DNA of 64,000 nucleotides from contig NZ_JARGCS010000019.1 of the NCBI RefSeq assembly GCF_029193575.1, forward strand, positions 1 through 64,000, read 5' to 3'. Within the stretch, counting starts at the first letter, position 1. Every line of letters begins with the position of its first letter. Made by a program: the position numbers and the translations under genes. A model generated the notes under the pieces. That model did not search any database, was not told the DNA's origin, and saw only the letters and a list, made by a program, of their open reading frames with translations. The DNA comes from Pseudomonas entomophila (GTDB lineage Bacteria > Pseudomonadota > Gammaproteobacteria > Pseudomonadales > Pseudomonadaceae). Below, one piece after another: positions 42,994-52,378 of the stretch.

Positions 42994-43614
42994 TCAAGGC
43001 TCCAGCCCAATCCCCCGCAGTATCACCTCGGTCACCGTCTGCACCGCCTTCTCGAACGCCATGTCCGACAACGGCTCCCCGGCATTGAGCACCTGCACCT
43101 GGTAACCGAAATCCGCGTAATGCTGGGTCGAGGCCCAGATCATGTACAGCAGCGCCGAAGGCTCCACCGCGAGGATGCGCCCCTCCTCCACCCAGCGACG
43201 GATCTTCGCCTCCTTGAGTTGCGCCCACGGCACCAGGCTGTCGTCCAGGCTCGCGCCGAGCAGCGGCGCGCCGTGCAGCATCTCTTCGGCCCAGATCTTC
43301 GAACCCAGCGGGCGCGAGCGCGAATGGCCCATCTTGGCGCGGATGTAGCTGGTCAGCACCACGCGCGGGTCGTCGAAGCGCTCGAAGCACAGGGCGTCCT
43401 GCTTCCAGACCTCGAGCAGGTCCTGAAGCACGGCGCGGTAGAGGTCGTCCTTGGTGCTGAAGTAGTAGTGCAGGTTGGAGCGCGGCAATTCGGCCTGTTC
43501 GGCGATGTCACCCATGGAGGTGGCGGCGAAGCCTTTCTCGGCGAACAGTTGCTCGGCGGCCACGAGGATTTTCTCGACGTTGCGCCGGCGGATCTCGATC
43601 TTGTGGTTGGCCAT
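42994..43614 (-). CDS. pydR: TetR-family regulator, RutR-like
   Basis: A 206-aa protein from ATG 43614. The N-terminal helix-turn-helix (NVEKILVAAEQLFAEKGFAA, TSMGDIAEQAELPRSNLHYY, FSTKDDLYRAVL) is followed by a ligand-binding domain containing ALLYMIWASTQHYADFGYQV, the hallmark of the RutR C-terminal domain. RutR binds uracil and thymine in E. coli; here the gene is convergent with pydA and probably represses the pyd genes until pyrimidines accumulate. Candidate operators lie at 38438-38494. Confidence 0.88.
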   Translation of the reverse strand: MANHKIEIRRRNVEKILVAAEQLFAEKGFAATSMGDIAEQAELPRSNLHYYFSTKDDLYRAVLQDLLEVWKQDALCFERFDDPRVVLTSYIRAKMGHSRSRPLGSKIWAEEMLHGAPLLGASLDDSLVPWAQLKEAKIRRWVEEGRILAVEPSALLYMIWASTQHYADFGYQVQVLNAGEPLSDMAFEKAVQTVTEVILRGIGLEP

Positions 43615-43695
43615 GGGCGGTCCGAAAGCGGGAGGAACCGGTCAAGGCTAACAGTTTTGCGAGGGCGGTGCTGGCCCCGCGATAGGGCCCTGCGC

Positions 43696-45492
43696 TCAGG
43701 CACAACTCGCCCGATCACGCACCGGGCACTGCGCCCGATGCAAATTCAACGCGGTATTGATGATGCCGATATGGCTGAACGCCTGCGGGAAATTCCCCAG
43801 CATGCGCTGCCCGGCGGGGTCGTACTGCTCGGCCAGCAGGCCCACGTCATTGCATAGCCCGGCCAGGCGCGCGTACAGCGCCTGGGCCTCGCCCTGCCGA
43901 CCGAGCAGCACGTACACGTCCGCCAGCCAGAACGAACACACCAGGAACGTGCCCTCCCCCGGCGTCAGGCCATCGCTGCAGCGATCGCTGTCGTAGCGCA
44001 GCAGCAGGCCGTTGCGCAGCAGGCGTTGCTCGACCTGTTCCAACGTGCGCAGAAAACGGGGGTCGTCAGCGGGCAGGAAGCCGGTCAAGGCAATGTGCAG
44101 CAGGCTGGCATCCAGTTCACGCGAGCCATAAGCCTGGACGAAGAAACGGCCGCTCGCATCCAGGCCCTGGGCGCACACGTCGGCGTGAATTTCGTCGGCC
44201 ACCCGTCGGTAGTGGCGCCCGCGCTCGCGGTCTTCCTCGGTGGTCTCGGCCAGGCTTGCGGCACGGTCGAAGGCCACCCAGGCCATGACCTTGGAATGCA
44301 CGAAATGCTGGCGCCCGCCGCGCACCTCCCAAATGCCTTCGTCCGGCTCACGCCAGATGCGTTCGACATACGGCATGATCAGCCGGGCGATCGCCGAGCT
44401 GCGCGGGTGGCGCGGCAGGCCGCCCTTGATCGCCTGGGTCATGGCGTCGGCGACCTCGCCATAGATGTCCAGCTGACGCTGCTCGGAGGCGGCGTTGCCG
44501 ACCCGCACCGGGCGCGACTGCTCGTAGCCGGCCAGCCACGGCAGGGTGTACTCCTGCAAGTCGCGCTCGCCGGCCAGGCCGTACATGATCTGCATCTGCT
44601 CGGGGTTGCCGGCCACCGAGCGCAGCAGCCATTCGCGCCAGGCCTGGGCCTCGTCGAAATAGCCCAGGTTCATGAACGCCAGCAAGGTCATGGTGGCGTC
44701 GCGCAGCCAGCAGTAGCGGTAGTCCCAGTTGCGCTCGCCGCCCAGGCGCTCGGGCAACGAGGTAGTGGCGGCGGCGACGATGCCGCCGGTGGGGGCGTAG
44801 GTGAGCGCCTTGAGCGTCAGCAGGGAGCGGCGGACCAGGTCGCTGTAGGGGCCGACATCCGGACAACGGGCGGCGAAGGCCTGCCACTGTTCCAGGGTGT
44901 GCGACAGCGCCTGGTCGGCATCGAAGCCGGGCTGGTCGGGCAGGTGCGAGGGTTGGTGGCGCAGGGCGAACACCTGGCGCTCCCCGGCGCGCAGGCGAAA
45001 GCGGCAGACGCTGTGGTGATCGCGGGCATGCAAGGCCACGGTGCTGTCGAGGATCAAGCGGTCGGGACCGGCCACGGCGCTCAACGTCAGGGGGGCGGTT
45101 TTTTCCACCCAGGGCACGCTGCGGCCATAGTCGAAGCGCAGCACCAGGTCCATCTCGAACGCGGTCTCGCCGGCCAGGCCCTCGACGATGCGCAGCACCG
45201 CATTGGGTTCGCCCAGCGGCATGCAGTCGAGCACGCGGGCCCGGCCATGGGCAGTGGCCCAGGTGGTTTCCAGCACCAGGGTGTCGTCGAGGTAGCGGCG
45301 CTGGGTGTGTTCGATCGGGTCGCAAGGGGCCAGGCGCCAACGGCCGTTTTCCTCGTTGCCCAGCAGTGCGGCGAACACCGCCGGGGCGTCGAAGCGTGGC
45401 AGGCACAGCCAGTCGAGGGAGCCGTCGCGGCTGACCAGGGCGGCGCTGCGGCAGTTGCCGAGCAGGGCGTAGTCTTCGATTCGAGCGGGCAT
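43696..45492 (-). CDS. Glycoside hydrolase family 15 protein
   Basis: A 598-aa protein. The ATG at 45492 (MPARIEDYALLGNCRSAALV) follows AAGGAGCCTCA; a frame 48 codons longer is rejected. N-terminal beta domain: VSRDGSLDWLCLPRFDAPAV; catalytic (alpha/alpha) barrel: ERNWDYRYCWLRDATMTLLA, with a late LRYDSDRCSDGLTPGEGTFL and CSFWLADVYVLLG. Catalytic glutamates probably lie in PDEGIWEVRGG and PGEGTF. Bacterial members are glucoamylase- or trehalase-like. With the glycogen/trehalose genes nearby, a role in hydrolysing trehalose or maltodextrin is plausible, but substrate cannot be read from sequence. It precedes nothing else on its strand until pydR; zwf and gnd lie upstream in the same orientation. 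Confidence 0.87.
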   Translation of the reverse strand: MPARIEDYALLGNCRSAALVSRDGSLDWLCLPRFDAPAVFAALLGNEENGRWRLAPCDPIEHTQRRYLDDTLVLETTWATAHGRARVLDCMPLGEPNAVLRIVEGLAGETAFEMDLVLRFDYGRSVPWVEKTAPLTLSAVAGPDRLILDSTVALHARDHHSVCRFRLRAGERQVFALRHQPSHLPDQPGFDADQALSHTLEQWQAFAARCPDVGPYSDLVRRSLLTLKALTYAPTGGIVAAATTSLPERLGGERNWDYRYCWLRDATMTLLAFMNLGYFDEAQAWREWLLRSVAGNPEQMQIMYGLAGERDLQEYTLPWLAGYEQSRPVRVGNAASEQRQLDIYGEVADAMTQAIKGGLPRHPRSSAIARLIMPYVERIWREPDEGIWEVRGGRQHFVHSKVMAWVAFDRAASLAETTEEDRERGRHYRRVADEIHADVCAQGLDASGRFFVQAYGSRELDASLLHIALTGFLPADDPRFLRTLEQVEQRLLRNGLLLRYDSDRCSDGLTPGEGTFLVCSFWLADVYVLLGRQGEAQALYARLAGLCNDVGLLAEQYDPAGQRMLGNFPQAFSHIGIINTALNLHRAQCPVRDRASCA

Positions 45493-45535
45493 TGAGGCTC
45501 CTTTTTTGCGAACACCGCGATAGGGCCGGTGCGGC

Positions 45536-47041
45536 TCATCCCAGGTTGTGCCACTCACGCTTGTCACGGCTGAGCAGTTCGTTACCCGCCTCAGGCCCGT
45601 CTTCGCCCGCGGCGTATTCATGCACCTCGCCACCACTGGCCCAGGCGTCGAGGAACGGCTGCACCGCGCGCCAGCCGTTCTCGATGTTGTCGGCGCGCTG
45701 GAACAGGGTCTGGTCGCCGGTCAGGCAGTCGTAGATCAGCGTCTCGTAGCCGGTGGCCGGGGTCATCTTGAAGAAGTCCTTGTAGGCAAAGCCCAGCTCG
45801 ACGTTCTCCATCACCAGCTCCGGCCCCGGGCGCTTGGCCTGCAGGTCGAACCACATGCCTTCGTTGGGCTGGATCTGGATCTTCAGGTAGTTCGGCTTCG
45901 GCCGCTCCAGCTCGCTCTCACGGAACTGCGCATAGGGCGCGGGCTTGAAGCAGATGGCGATTTCCGTGTCGCGCACGCTCATGCGCTTGCCGGTGCGCAG
46001 GTAGAACGGCACCCCGGCCCAGCGCCAGTTGTCGATCATCACCTTGAGCGCGACGAAGGTCTCGGTCTGGCTGCGCTCGGCGACGTTGGCCTCCTCACGG
46101 TAGCCGGGCACGCGCTTGCGGCCCTGCTTGCCGGCCACGTACTGGCCACGCACCGAGTTTTTCAGCGCCATCTTCTGCGACCACGGGCGGATGGCGCCCA
46201 CCACCTTGGCCTTCTCGCTGCGCACCGCATCGGCGCCGAAGGCGGCCGGCGGCTCCATGGCGACCATCGCCAGCAACTGGAACAGGTGGTTGGGCACCAT
46301 GTCGCGCAACGCGCCAGTGTTGTCATAGAAGGCGCCGCGGGTCTCGACGCCAACGGTCTCAGCGGCGGTGATCTGCACGTGGTCGATGTAGTGGTTGTTC
46401 CAGAACGATTCGAACAGGCCGTTGGAAAAACGGCTGACCAGGATGTTCTGCACCGTCTCTTTGCCCAGGTAGTGGTCGATGCGGTAGATCTGCCGCTCGT
46501 TCATCACCTTGAGCAGGCAGGCATTGAGTGCCTCGGCGCTGGCCAGGTCGGTGCCGAAGGGCTTCTCCACCACCACCCGGCGAAAACCGCCCGCCGACTC
46601 ATCCAGCAGCCCGGCCTCGCCAAGGCGCTGGGCGACCTCCGGGAAGAAACGCGGTGAAGTGGCCAGGTAGAAGATCGCGTTGCCGTGACGGGTCTTGGCG
46701 ATGCGCTGGGCGATGGCGGTGTAGGTGGCCGGGTCGAGGAAGTCACCGGTCTGGTAGTCCAGGCGCTTGGCCAGTCGCGCCCAGAGGTTTTCGTCCAGGC
46801 AGCGGGCGGCGGCTTCGCGGCCCTGGTCGCGCTCGGCCATGAAGGCGTGCAGGCGCGCGGCGAACTGCTCGGCGCTGTTGGCGTTGTGGTCGACGCCAAC
46901 GATACGCAGGTTGCGGTCCAGCAGGCCGTCGCGGCTGAGGTTGTACAGCGCCGGCATCAGCAGGCGCTTGACCAGGTCGCCGTTGGCGCCGAACAGGAAC
47001 AGGGTGCAGGGTGGCGCGGCGGGGATCGTCGATTTGCTCAT
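45536..47041 (-). CDS. zwf: Glucose-6-phosphate 1-dehydrogenase
   Basis: A 501-aa enzyme from ATG 47041, overlapping the gnd stop as ATGA. The nucleotide-binding [18 protein letters not shown], the substrate motif [13 protein letters not shown] and the later [20 protein letters not shown] are all conserved. It oxidises glucose 6-phosphate to 6-phosphogluconolactone with NAD(P)+. Pseudomonas species have several zwf paralogues; this copy is linked to gnd and the glycogen/trehalose genes, not to edd/glk/pgl, so it probably feeds the oxidative pentose phosphate pathway. Confidence 0.95.
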   Translation of the reverse strand: MSKSTIPAAPPCTLFLFGANGDLVKRLLMPALYNLSRDGLLDRNLRIVGVDHNANSAEQFAARLHAFMAERDQGREAAARCLDENLWARLAKRLDYQTGDFLDPATYTAIAQRIAKTRHGNAIFYLATSPRFFPEVAQRLGEAGLLDESAGGFRRVVVEKPFGTDLASAEALNACLLKVMNERQIYRIDHYLGKETVQNILVSRFSNGLFESFWNNHYIDHVQITAAETVGVETRGAFYDNTGALRDMVPNHLFQLLAMVAMEPPAAFGADAVRSEKAKVVGAIRPWSQKMALKNSVRGQYVAGKQGRKRVPGYREEANVAERSQTETFVALKVMIDNWRWAGVPFYLRTGKRMSVRDTEIAICFKPAPYAQFRESELERPKPNYLKIQIQPNEGMWFDLQAKRPGPELVMENVELGFAYKDFFKMTPATGYETLIYDCLTGDQTLFQRADNIENGWRAVQPFLDAWASGGEVHEYAAGEDGPEAGNELLSRDKREWHNLG

Positions 47042-48021
47042 CGGCCTTTCTTCTCGACGTGCCCGCCGAAGCCCAGGCGCATGGCCGACAGCACCTTGTC
47101 GCCGAACGTGCCTTGCTGCTGGCGCGAGCGGAAGCGGGCGAACAGCGCGCTGGACAGCACCGGCACCGGCACCGCCTGCTCGACCGCGGCGTCGATGGTC
47201 CAGCGCCCTTCGCCGCTGTCGGACACCGCGCCGCTGAACTGCGCCAGTTGCGGGTCGGCCACCAGGGCGTCGGCGGTGAGGTCGAGCAGCCAGGAGGTAA
47301 CCACGCTGCCGCGGCGCCAGACCTCGGCGATCTCGGCCACGTCCAGGTCAAAGCGCTGGTCTTGCGGCAACTCGGGCCCGCCCTTGCTGCGCAGCAGGTC
47401 GAAGCCTTCGGCGTAGGCCTGCATCAGGCCGTACTCGATGCCGTTGTGCACCATCTTCACGTAGTGCCCGGCACCTGCGGGGCCGGCATGGATGTAGCCA
47501 TGCTCGGCGCGCTGGTGCTCGCCTTCGCGGCCCTGGGTGCGGGGGATGTCGCCAACGCCCGGGGCCAGGGCCTTGAACAGCGGCTCCAGGCGCTCGAACA
47601 CGGCCTGCTCGCCGCCGATCATCATGCAGTAGCCGCGCTCCAGGCCCCACACACCGCCGGAGGTGCCGACGTCCAGGTAATGCAGGCCGCGCTTGGCCAG
47701 CTCGACGGCGCGGCGCATGTCGTCCTTATAGAAGGTGTTGCCACCGTCGATGATCGCATCGCCTGGCTCCAGCAGTTCGGCCAGTTGGGCGATGGTCTGC
47801 TCGGTGGGCTCGCCTGCCGGGAGCATCACCCACACCGCACGCGGCGCCTTGAGCTTCTGGATCAATGCTCCAAGGTCGTGCGCGCCCTGGGCACCCTCGC
47901 CTTCCAGTGCGTTCACCGCGTCGCGGTTACGGTCGTGGACCACGGTGCGGTGGCCTGCGCGCATCAGCCGTCTTGCGATATTGCCGCCCATGCGGCCCAG
48001 CCCGACGATTCCCAGTTGCAT
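47038..48021 (-). CDS. gnd: 6-phosphogluconate dehydrogenase, decarboxylating (short GntZ/YqeC type)
   Basis: A 327-aa protein from ATG 48021. The N-terminal Rossmann fold is [20 protein letters not shown], with HDRNRDAV at the position that selects the cofactor; [40 protein letters not shown] and [20 protein letters not shown] carry the substrate and catalytic residues. It is about 140 residues shorter than the classical enzyme, as in the NAD-preferring short class. It converts 6-phosphogluconate to ribulose 5-phosphate and CO2 and is co-translated with zwf. Confidence 0.92.
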   Translation of the reverse strand: MQLGIVGLGRMGGNIARRLMRAGHRTVVHDRNRDAVNALEGEGAQGAHDLGALIQKLKAPRAVWVMLPAGEPTEQTIAQLAELLEPGDAIIDGGNTFYKDDMRRAVELAKRGLHYLDVGTSGGVWGLERGYCMMIGGEQAVFERLEPLFKALAPGVGDIPRTQGREGEHQRAEHGYIHAGPAGAGHYVKMVHNGIEYGLMQAYAEGFDLLRSKGGPELPQDQRFDLDVAEIAEVWRRGSVVTSWLLDLTADALVADPQLAQFSGAVSDSGEGRWTIDAAVEQAVPVPVLSSALFARFRSRQQQGTFGDKVLSAMRLGFGGHVEKKGR

Positions 48022-48222
48022 GTGCCGATGCTCCCCTTAGAAATGGATGACAACGCGGTTCAGCTGTTCAGGTTAGTCCAGCGCCTGGCCCGAGGGTTCA
48101 GCGACGAACGGCGCGACAACGATAAACAAAAAAGTTCCCACGGGCCGGGAAAGAATTCAGAATGCGCGCCGCGTGAGCGTCTAAGCTCGATATTGTCACC
48201 AGCCAAACCGCGAGGTGTGTTC

Positions 48223-48390
48223 ATGGGTACCTATATGCCTGCCACTCCCACCCAGACCCTCTACGTCACCGTGCGCCGTGATGAGCTGCGCCAGTTGAAG
48301 GATGAGCGTGAGCAGCTGCGCCAACAGGTCGCACAGTTGAACCTGCAACTGGAACAGGCCCGCGCCGAGGCCAAGGCCCTGCGTACCTGA
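48223..48390 (+). CDS. Small coiled-coil protein, unknown function
   Basis: A 55-aa protein from ATG 48223 with GAGGTG before it. After a short head (MGTYMPATPTQTLYVTVRR) it is a continuous amphipathic helix with leucines in heptad spacing (DELRQLKDEREQLRQQVAQL, then NLQLEQARAEAKALRT), so a dimeric coiled coil is expected. No signal peptide or membrane segment. It is divergent from gnd across 200 bases and upstream of the REP cluster before glgA. I do not recognise a family; the clean start signal and biased composition argue that it is real. Confidence 0.6.
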   Translation: MGTYMPATPTQTLYVTVRRDELRQLKDEREQLRQQVAQLNLQLEQARAEAKALRT

Positions 48391-48469
48391 CGCGCCCAGC
48401 ACCCCTTTCCCGCGACCACAGGTACCGTGCTGCTGTAAGCCTGTGGAAGCGTATTTGTTGTGTGTCACT

Positions 48470-48560
48470 ACCGGCCCTATCGCGGGGCGGGCCTGCTCAA
48501 GTGCCGCTCTCGAGATCGGCACGGCACCTGTAGGAGGGAGCTTGCCCCGCGATGAGGCCG
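48470..48560. repeat. REP pair
   Basis: Inverted REP cores (tatcgcggggcgggcctgct and gagcttgccccgcgatgag) downstream of the small coiled-coil gene. Confidence 0.75.
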
Positions 48561-48732
48561 ACGCTGGCAGCACAAAGCGCGCCCCCTGCCCCCTTCGCCC
48601 GCCCAACGCACCATAGCGGGGCAAACCCGCCCTGTTTGCACGCACCCGCTCGCCCCATTTTCAACCGTTCGTCAGAACCGTTCACATCTTGTGACATCCG
48701 CCAACGTTTGCGTCTAACTCGCCTCATAACAA

Positions 48733-48752
48733 AAGTGACCAACGGGTCACTT
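48733..48752 (+). terminator. Hairpin upstream of the glgA operon
   Basis: Perfect 8-bp stem aagtgacc-aacg-ggtcactt followed by cttta. Compact stem, tetraloop and a short T-rich tail resemble a weak intrinsic terminator; alternatively it is an operator. Confidence 0.45.
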
Positions 48753-48823
48753 CTTTATCCCCACCTCTCCTACACTCGGGATTCGGCTCGCAAATTGCTC
48801 GGAACAATCGACGGAAAAAAGTC

Positions 48824-48852
48824 GAACTTTCCAAATTGCGGGCAGGTCAGGA
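48824..48852 (+). promoter_or_regulatory. Possible AlgU (sigma-22) promoter of glgA operon
   Basis: GAACTT at 48824-48829, 17 bases, TCAGGA at 48847-48852. The -35 matches the AlgU/RpoE consensus exactly; the -10 matches only partly (consensus TCTGA). Osmotic-stress control of trehalose genes would make sense, but the evidence is one motif. Confidence 0.35.
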
Positions 48853-49060
48853 AGTAAGTAGGCCGTTGCAAAGGGACTTCCCCAGCCAGGCCCACCCACC
48901 CCACCCGTCCAACGCTTTCGGCCGGAATGCCGATAGCGCCGTGCCTGCGCGCACGATCCAGGGGCAAGGACCGCACGACGAAGACCAGAGAACCAGAGAG
49001 ACCAAGACGAGATAAACGCAAACGGGTGCCAGCCACCCGCCAATAGGGACGGAGAGACGT

Positions 49061-50620
49061 ATGATCAGTGCCGCTGTCGAACCCCACGTAGATGCATTCC
49101 ACCCGGACAACCGCGAGCCGCTCCAGCCGGACTTCGCCACGACAGCCAAGGCCCCCGGCGCCCAGCGCCAGCACAACCCGCACAAGCGCAAGATCCTGTT
49201 CGTCACCTCGGAGATCGCCGACCTGGTCAAGACCGGCGGCCTGGGCGACGTCTCGGCCGCGCTGCCACGCGCCTTGGCCCACCTGCACGATGTGCGCGTG
49301 CTGATCCCCGGTTACCGTCAGGTGATGGAAAGCGACAACCCCATCCACATCGTCGGCGAACTCGGCGGCCACGCGGCGCTGCCACCGTGCAAGATCGGGC
49401 GCATGGACCTGGTCGACGGCCTGGTGATCTACGTGCTGATCTGCCCTGAGCTGTACCTGCGCGACGGCACCCCCTATGGCGCCAACAATGGCCGCGACTG
49501 GCCCGACAACCATATCCGCTTCGCCCGCCTGGGCCTGGCCGCCGCGGAAATCGCCGCCGGTGAAGGCATGGCCCACTGGAAACCCGACCTGGTGCACGCC
49601 CACGACTGGCCCGCCGGCCTGGCCCCGGCCTACATGCACTGGCGCGGGCTGAACACACCGACCCTGTTCACCATCCATAACCTCGCCTACCAGGGCGTCT
49701 ACAACCGGGGCTGCAGCCCGGAGCTGGCGATCCCCGAACACGCCATGCAGCAGGAAGGCATGGAGTTCTACGGCAAGCTGTCATTCCTCAAGGCGGGGCT
49801 GGCCTACTCCAGCCACATCACCACGGTCAGCGCCACCTACGCTCGCGAGATCACCACCCCGGAATTCGGCTGCGGCCTGGACGGTTTCCTCGCCAGCAAG
49901 GCCCAGCAAGGCCTGCTCGGCGGCATCCCCAACGGCATCGACGAAAGCTGGGATTCGGCCACGGACCAGCACCTGCAACACACCTTCAGCCTCAACGACT
50001 GGGACGGCAAGGCGCGCAACGCCGCCGAGGTGCGCACGCTGTTCGGCCTGGAGGCGTCCGACGGGCCGCTGTTCGCGGTGGTCTCACGCCTGGTCTACCA
50101 GAAGGGTCTGGACCTGACCCTGGGGGTGGCCGACTACATCGTCGAACAAGGCGGCCAGATCGCCATCATCGGCCGTGGCGAACCGGAGGAAGAACAGGCC
50201 ATGCGCGAGCTGGCCCAACGTCACCCAGGGCGCATCGGGGTCAATATCGGTTTCAACGAGACCGACGCCCGACGCATGTTCGCCGGCAGCGACTTCCTGC
50301 TCATGCCTTCACGCTACGAGCCGTGTGGGCTGAGCCAGATGTACGCGCAGCGCTACGGCTCGCTGCCGGTGGCACGCAACACCGGCGGGCTGGCCGACAC
50401 CATCGAGAACGGCGTCACCGGGTTTCTGTTCGACGCGTCGACCGTGGAAAGCTACCGCGAGGCATTGGCCCGGGCCTTCTACGTGTATGGCAAGAAAGAC
50501 CTGCTGCACGCCATGCGCTGCCTGTCCATGACCCAGCCGTTCAACTGGTGCCAGGCCGTGGAGCCCTACGCCCGCCTGTACGAGGAACTGGCACACCAGG
50601 TACAGAGCGCCCGCTACTGA
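49061..50620 (+). CDS. glgA: Glycogen synthase GlgA
   Basis: A 519-aa GT5 enzyme from ATG 49061. About 45 unconserved residues precede the canonical start KILFVTSEIADLVKTGGLGD with the KTGGLGDV nucleotide-sugar motif. HAHDWPAGLAPAYMHWRG, FTIHNLAYQGVYNRG, SRLVYQKGLDLTLG and the C-terminal SRYEPCGLSQMYAQRYGSLP with VARNTGGLADTI are all intact. It extends alpha-1,4-glucan from ADP-glucose. First gene of a tightly packed operon. No glgC gene is in the window, so ADP-glucose must come from elsewhere. Confidence 0.95.
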   Translation: MISAAVEPHVDAFHPDNREPLQPDFATTAKAPGAQRQHNPHKRKILFVTSEIADLVKTGGLGDVSAALPRALAHLHDVRVLIPGYRQVMESDNPIHIVGELGGHAALPPCKIGRMDLVDGLVIYVLICPELYLRDGTPYGANNGRDWPDNHIRFARLGLAAAEIAAGEGMAHWKPDLVHAHDWPAGLAPAYMHWRGLNTPTLFTIHNLAYQGVYNRGCSPELAIPEHAMQQEGMEFYGKLSFLKAGLAYSSHITTVSATYAREITTPEFGCGLDGFLASKAQQGLLGGIPNGIDESWDSATDQHLQHTFSLNDWDGKARNAAEVRTLFGLEASDGPLFAVVSRLVYQKGLDLTLGVADYIVEQGGQIAIIGRGEPEEEQAMRELAQRHPGRIGVNIGFNETDARRMFAGSDFLLMPSRYEPCGLSQMYAQRYGSLPVARNTGGLADTIENGVTGFLFDASTVESYREALARAFYVYGKKDLLHAMRCLSMTQPFNWCQAVEPYARLYEELAHQVQSARY

Positions 50621-50635
50621 ACGAGAGGTTCGAAG

Positions 50636-52378
50636 ATGCACAGACATGGCGCACAGCAGTTGGACGCCACGTCGGCGCGCTTCGCCCTCTGGGCGCCGGA
50701 TGCGCGCAGCGTGAGCTTGCAACTTAGCGGGCAACCGCCCCTCGAGATGCTTCCCGAGGGCGACGGCTGGTTCGTGGCCGTCGCGCCCTGCGCGGCGGGC
50801 CAGCGTTACCACTACCGGGTCGATGACGAGCTCGAGGTGCCCGACCCCGCCTCGCGCTGGCAGCCCGAAGGCGTGCACGGCCCCAGCGAGGTGGTGGATG
50901 TCAGCGATTACCCCTGGCAGCACCCCTGGCAAGGCCGGCCCTGGCACGAAGCGGTGATCCAGGAACTGCACGTCGGCGTGCTCGGCGGTTACCCGGGCGT
51001 GGCCCGGCAGTTGCCGCGCCTGGCGAGCCTGGGCATCAGCGCCATCGAACTGATGCCCATCCAGCAGTTCCCCGGCGAACGCAACTGGGGCTATGACGGC
51101 GTGCTGCCGTTCGCCCCACAGCACAGCTACGGCCGACCGCAAGCGCTGTGCCAGTTGGTCGACCAAGCCCATGGCCACGGCCTGATGGTGCTGCTGGACG
51201 TGGTCTACAACCACTTCGGCCCCGAGGGCAATTTCCTCCACCGGTACGCCAGCCCGTTCTTCCGTGACGACCGCCAGACCCCCTGGGGCGCGGCCATCGA
51301 CTTTCGCCGCCGCGAGGTGCGCGAGTTGTTCATCCAGAACGCCCTGATGTGGCTGTGCGACTACCGCATCGACGGCCTGCGCCTGGACGCCGTGCACGCC
51401 ATCGACCAGCCGGATTTTCTCGTCGAGCTGGCCCAGCGCGTGCGCGCCGCCATCGAGCCCGGGCGCCAGGTGTGGTTGGTACTGGAGAACGAACACAACC
51501 AGGCGACGCTGCTCGAGCAGGGCTTCGATGCCCAGTGGAACGACGACGGCCACAACGCCCTGCACGTGCTGCTGACCGGCGAGACCGAAGGCTACTACGC
51601 CGATTACCAGGAACGCCCCATCGCCCACTTGGCGCGCTGTCTGGGTGAAGGCTTCGCCTTCCAGGGCCAGCCCAACCGCCACGGCACCCCACGCGGCGAG
51701 CCCAGCGGCCACCTGCCGCCGACCGCCTTCGTGCTGTTCCTGCAGAACCATGACCAGATCGGTAACCGCGCCCTGGGCGAGCGCCTGGGCCGGTTGTGTT
51801 CGCCGCAAGCGCTGCGCGCGGCGACCGGCCTGTTGCTGCTGGCGCCGATGATCCCGCTGCTGTTCATGGGCGACGAGGAAGGCAGTTGCCGACCGTTCCT
51901 GTTCTTCACCGACTTCCACGATGAACTGGCCGACGCCGTGCGCGAAGGCCGGCGGGGCGAGTTCGCCCAGTTCGCCGCCTTCGCCGACCCGGCACGCCGC
52001 GCACAGATCCCCGACCCCAACGCCGCCTCGACCTTCGACGCCTCGCGCCCCACCGCCGAGGAGGTGTTGGCCGGTTGGCACGGCCTGTACCAGCAACTGC
52101 TGGACACCCGCCGCCGCCAGGTGATCCCGCGCCTGCCCGGCAGCCGCGCGCTGGGCGCCGAGGTGCTCGGCGAGCATGCCCTCACCGCGCGCTGGCGCTT
52201 GGGCGACGGCAGCGAACTGCGCATCGACCTGAACCTCGGCGCCAGCGCACAGCCAGTGGCCCTGCCCGACGCCCGCGCACGTCTGTTCGACAGCAGCGAC
52301 AACGCCCACCCCGACTCCAGCCTGGCCGCGCACAGTTGCGTGGTCAGCCTGCTAGCCCCCGGCCAGGAGGCCCCATGA
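50636..52378 (+). CDS. treZ: Malto-oligosyltrehalose trehalohydrolase TreZ
   Basis: A 580-aa GH13 enzyme from ATG 50636. An N-terminal CBM48-like domain (ATSARFALWAPDARSVSLQL) precedes the barrel: IQQFPGERNWGYDGVLPFAP, HGLMVLLDVVYNHFGPEGNF, YRIDGLRLDAVHAI (nucleophile Asp), WLVLENEHNQ (acid/base Glu) and FLQNHDQIGNRALGERLG. It releases trehalose from maltooligosyltrehalose made by TreY. It follows glgA after 15 bases, and its stop overlaps the malQ start (ATGA). Confidence 0.94.
   Translation: MHRHGAQQLDATSARFALWAPDARSVSLQLSGQPPLEMLPEGDGWFVAVAPCAAGQRYHYRVDDELEVPDPASRWQPEGVHGPSEVVDVSDYPWQHPWQGRPWHEAVIQELHVGVLGGYPGVARQLPRLASLGISAIELMPIQQFPGERNWGYDGVLPFAPQHSYGRPQALCQLVDQAHGHGLMVLLDVVYNHFGPEGNFLHRYASPFFRDDRQTPWGAAIDFRRREVRELFIQNALMWLCDYRIDGLRLDAVHAIDQPDFLVELAQRVRAAIEPGRQVWLVLENEHNQATLLEQGFDAQWNDDGHNALHVLLTGETEGYYADYQERPIAHLARCLGEGFAFQGQPNRHGTPRGEPSGHLPPTAFVLFLQNHDQIGNRALGERLGRLCSPQALRAATGLLLLAPMIPLLFMGDEEGSCRPFLFFTDFHDELADAVREGRRGEFAQFAAFADPARRAQIPDPNAASTFDASRPTAEEVLAGWHGLYQQLLDTRRRQVIPRLPGSRALGAEVLGEHALTARWRLGDGSELRIDLNLGASAQPVALPDARARLFDSSDNAHPDSSLAAHSCVVSLLAPGQEAP

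Larger units (their letters stand above)
48391..49060. other. Intergenic region upstream of glgA
   Basis: 670 bases: a REP pair (48470-48560), another REP-like piece near 48613-48630, a hairpin (48733-48752) and a possible AlgU-type promoter (48824-48852), followed by a long leader of about 200 bases to the glgA start. No ORF is supported in it. Confidence 0.6.
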
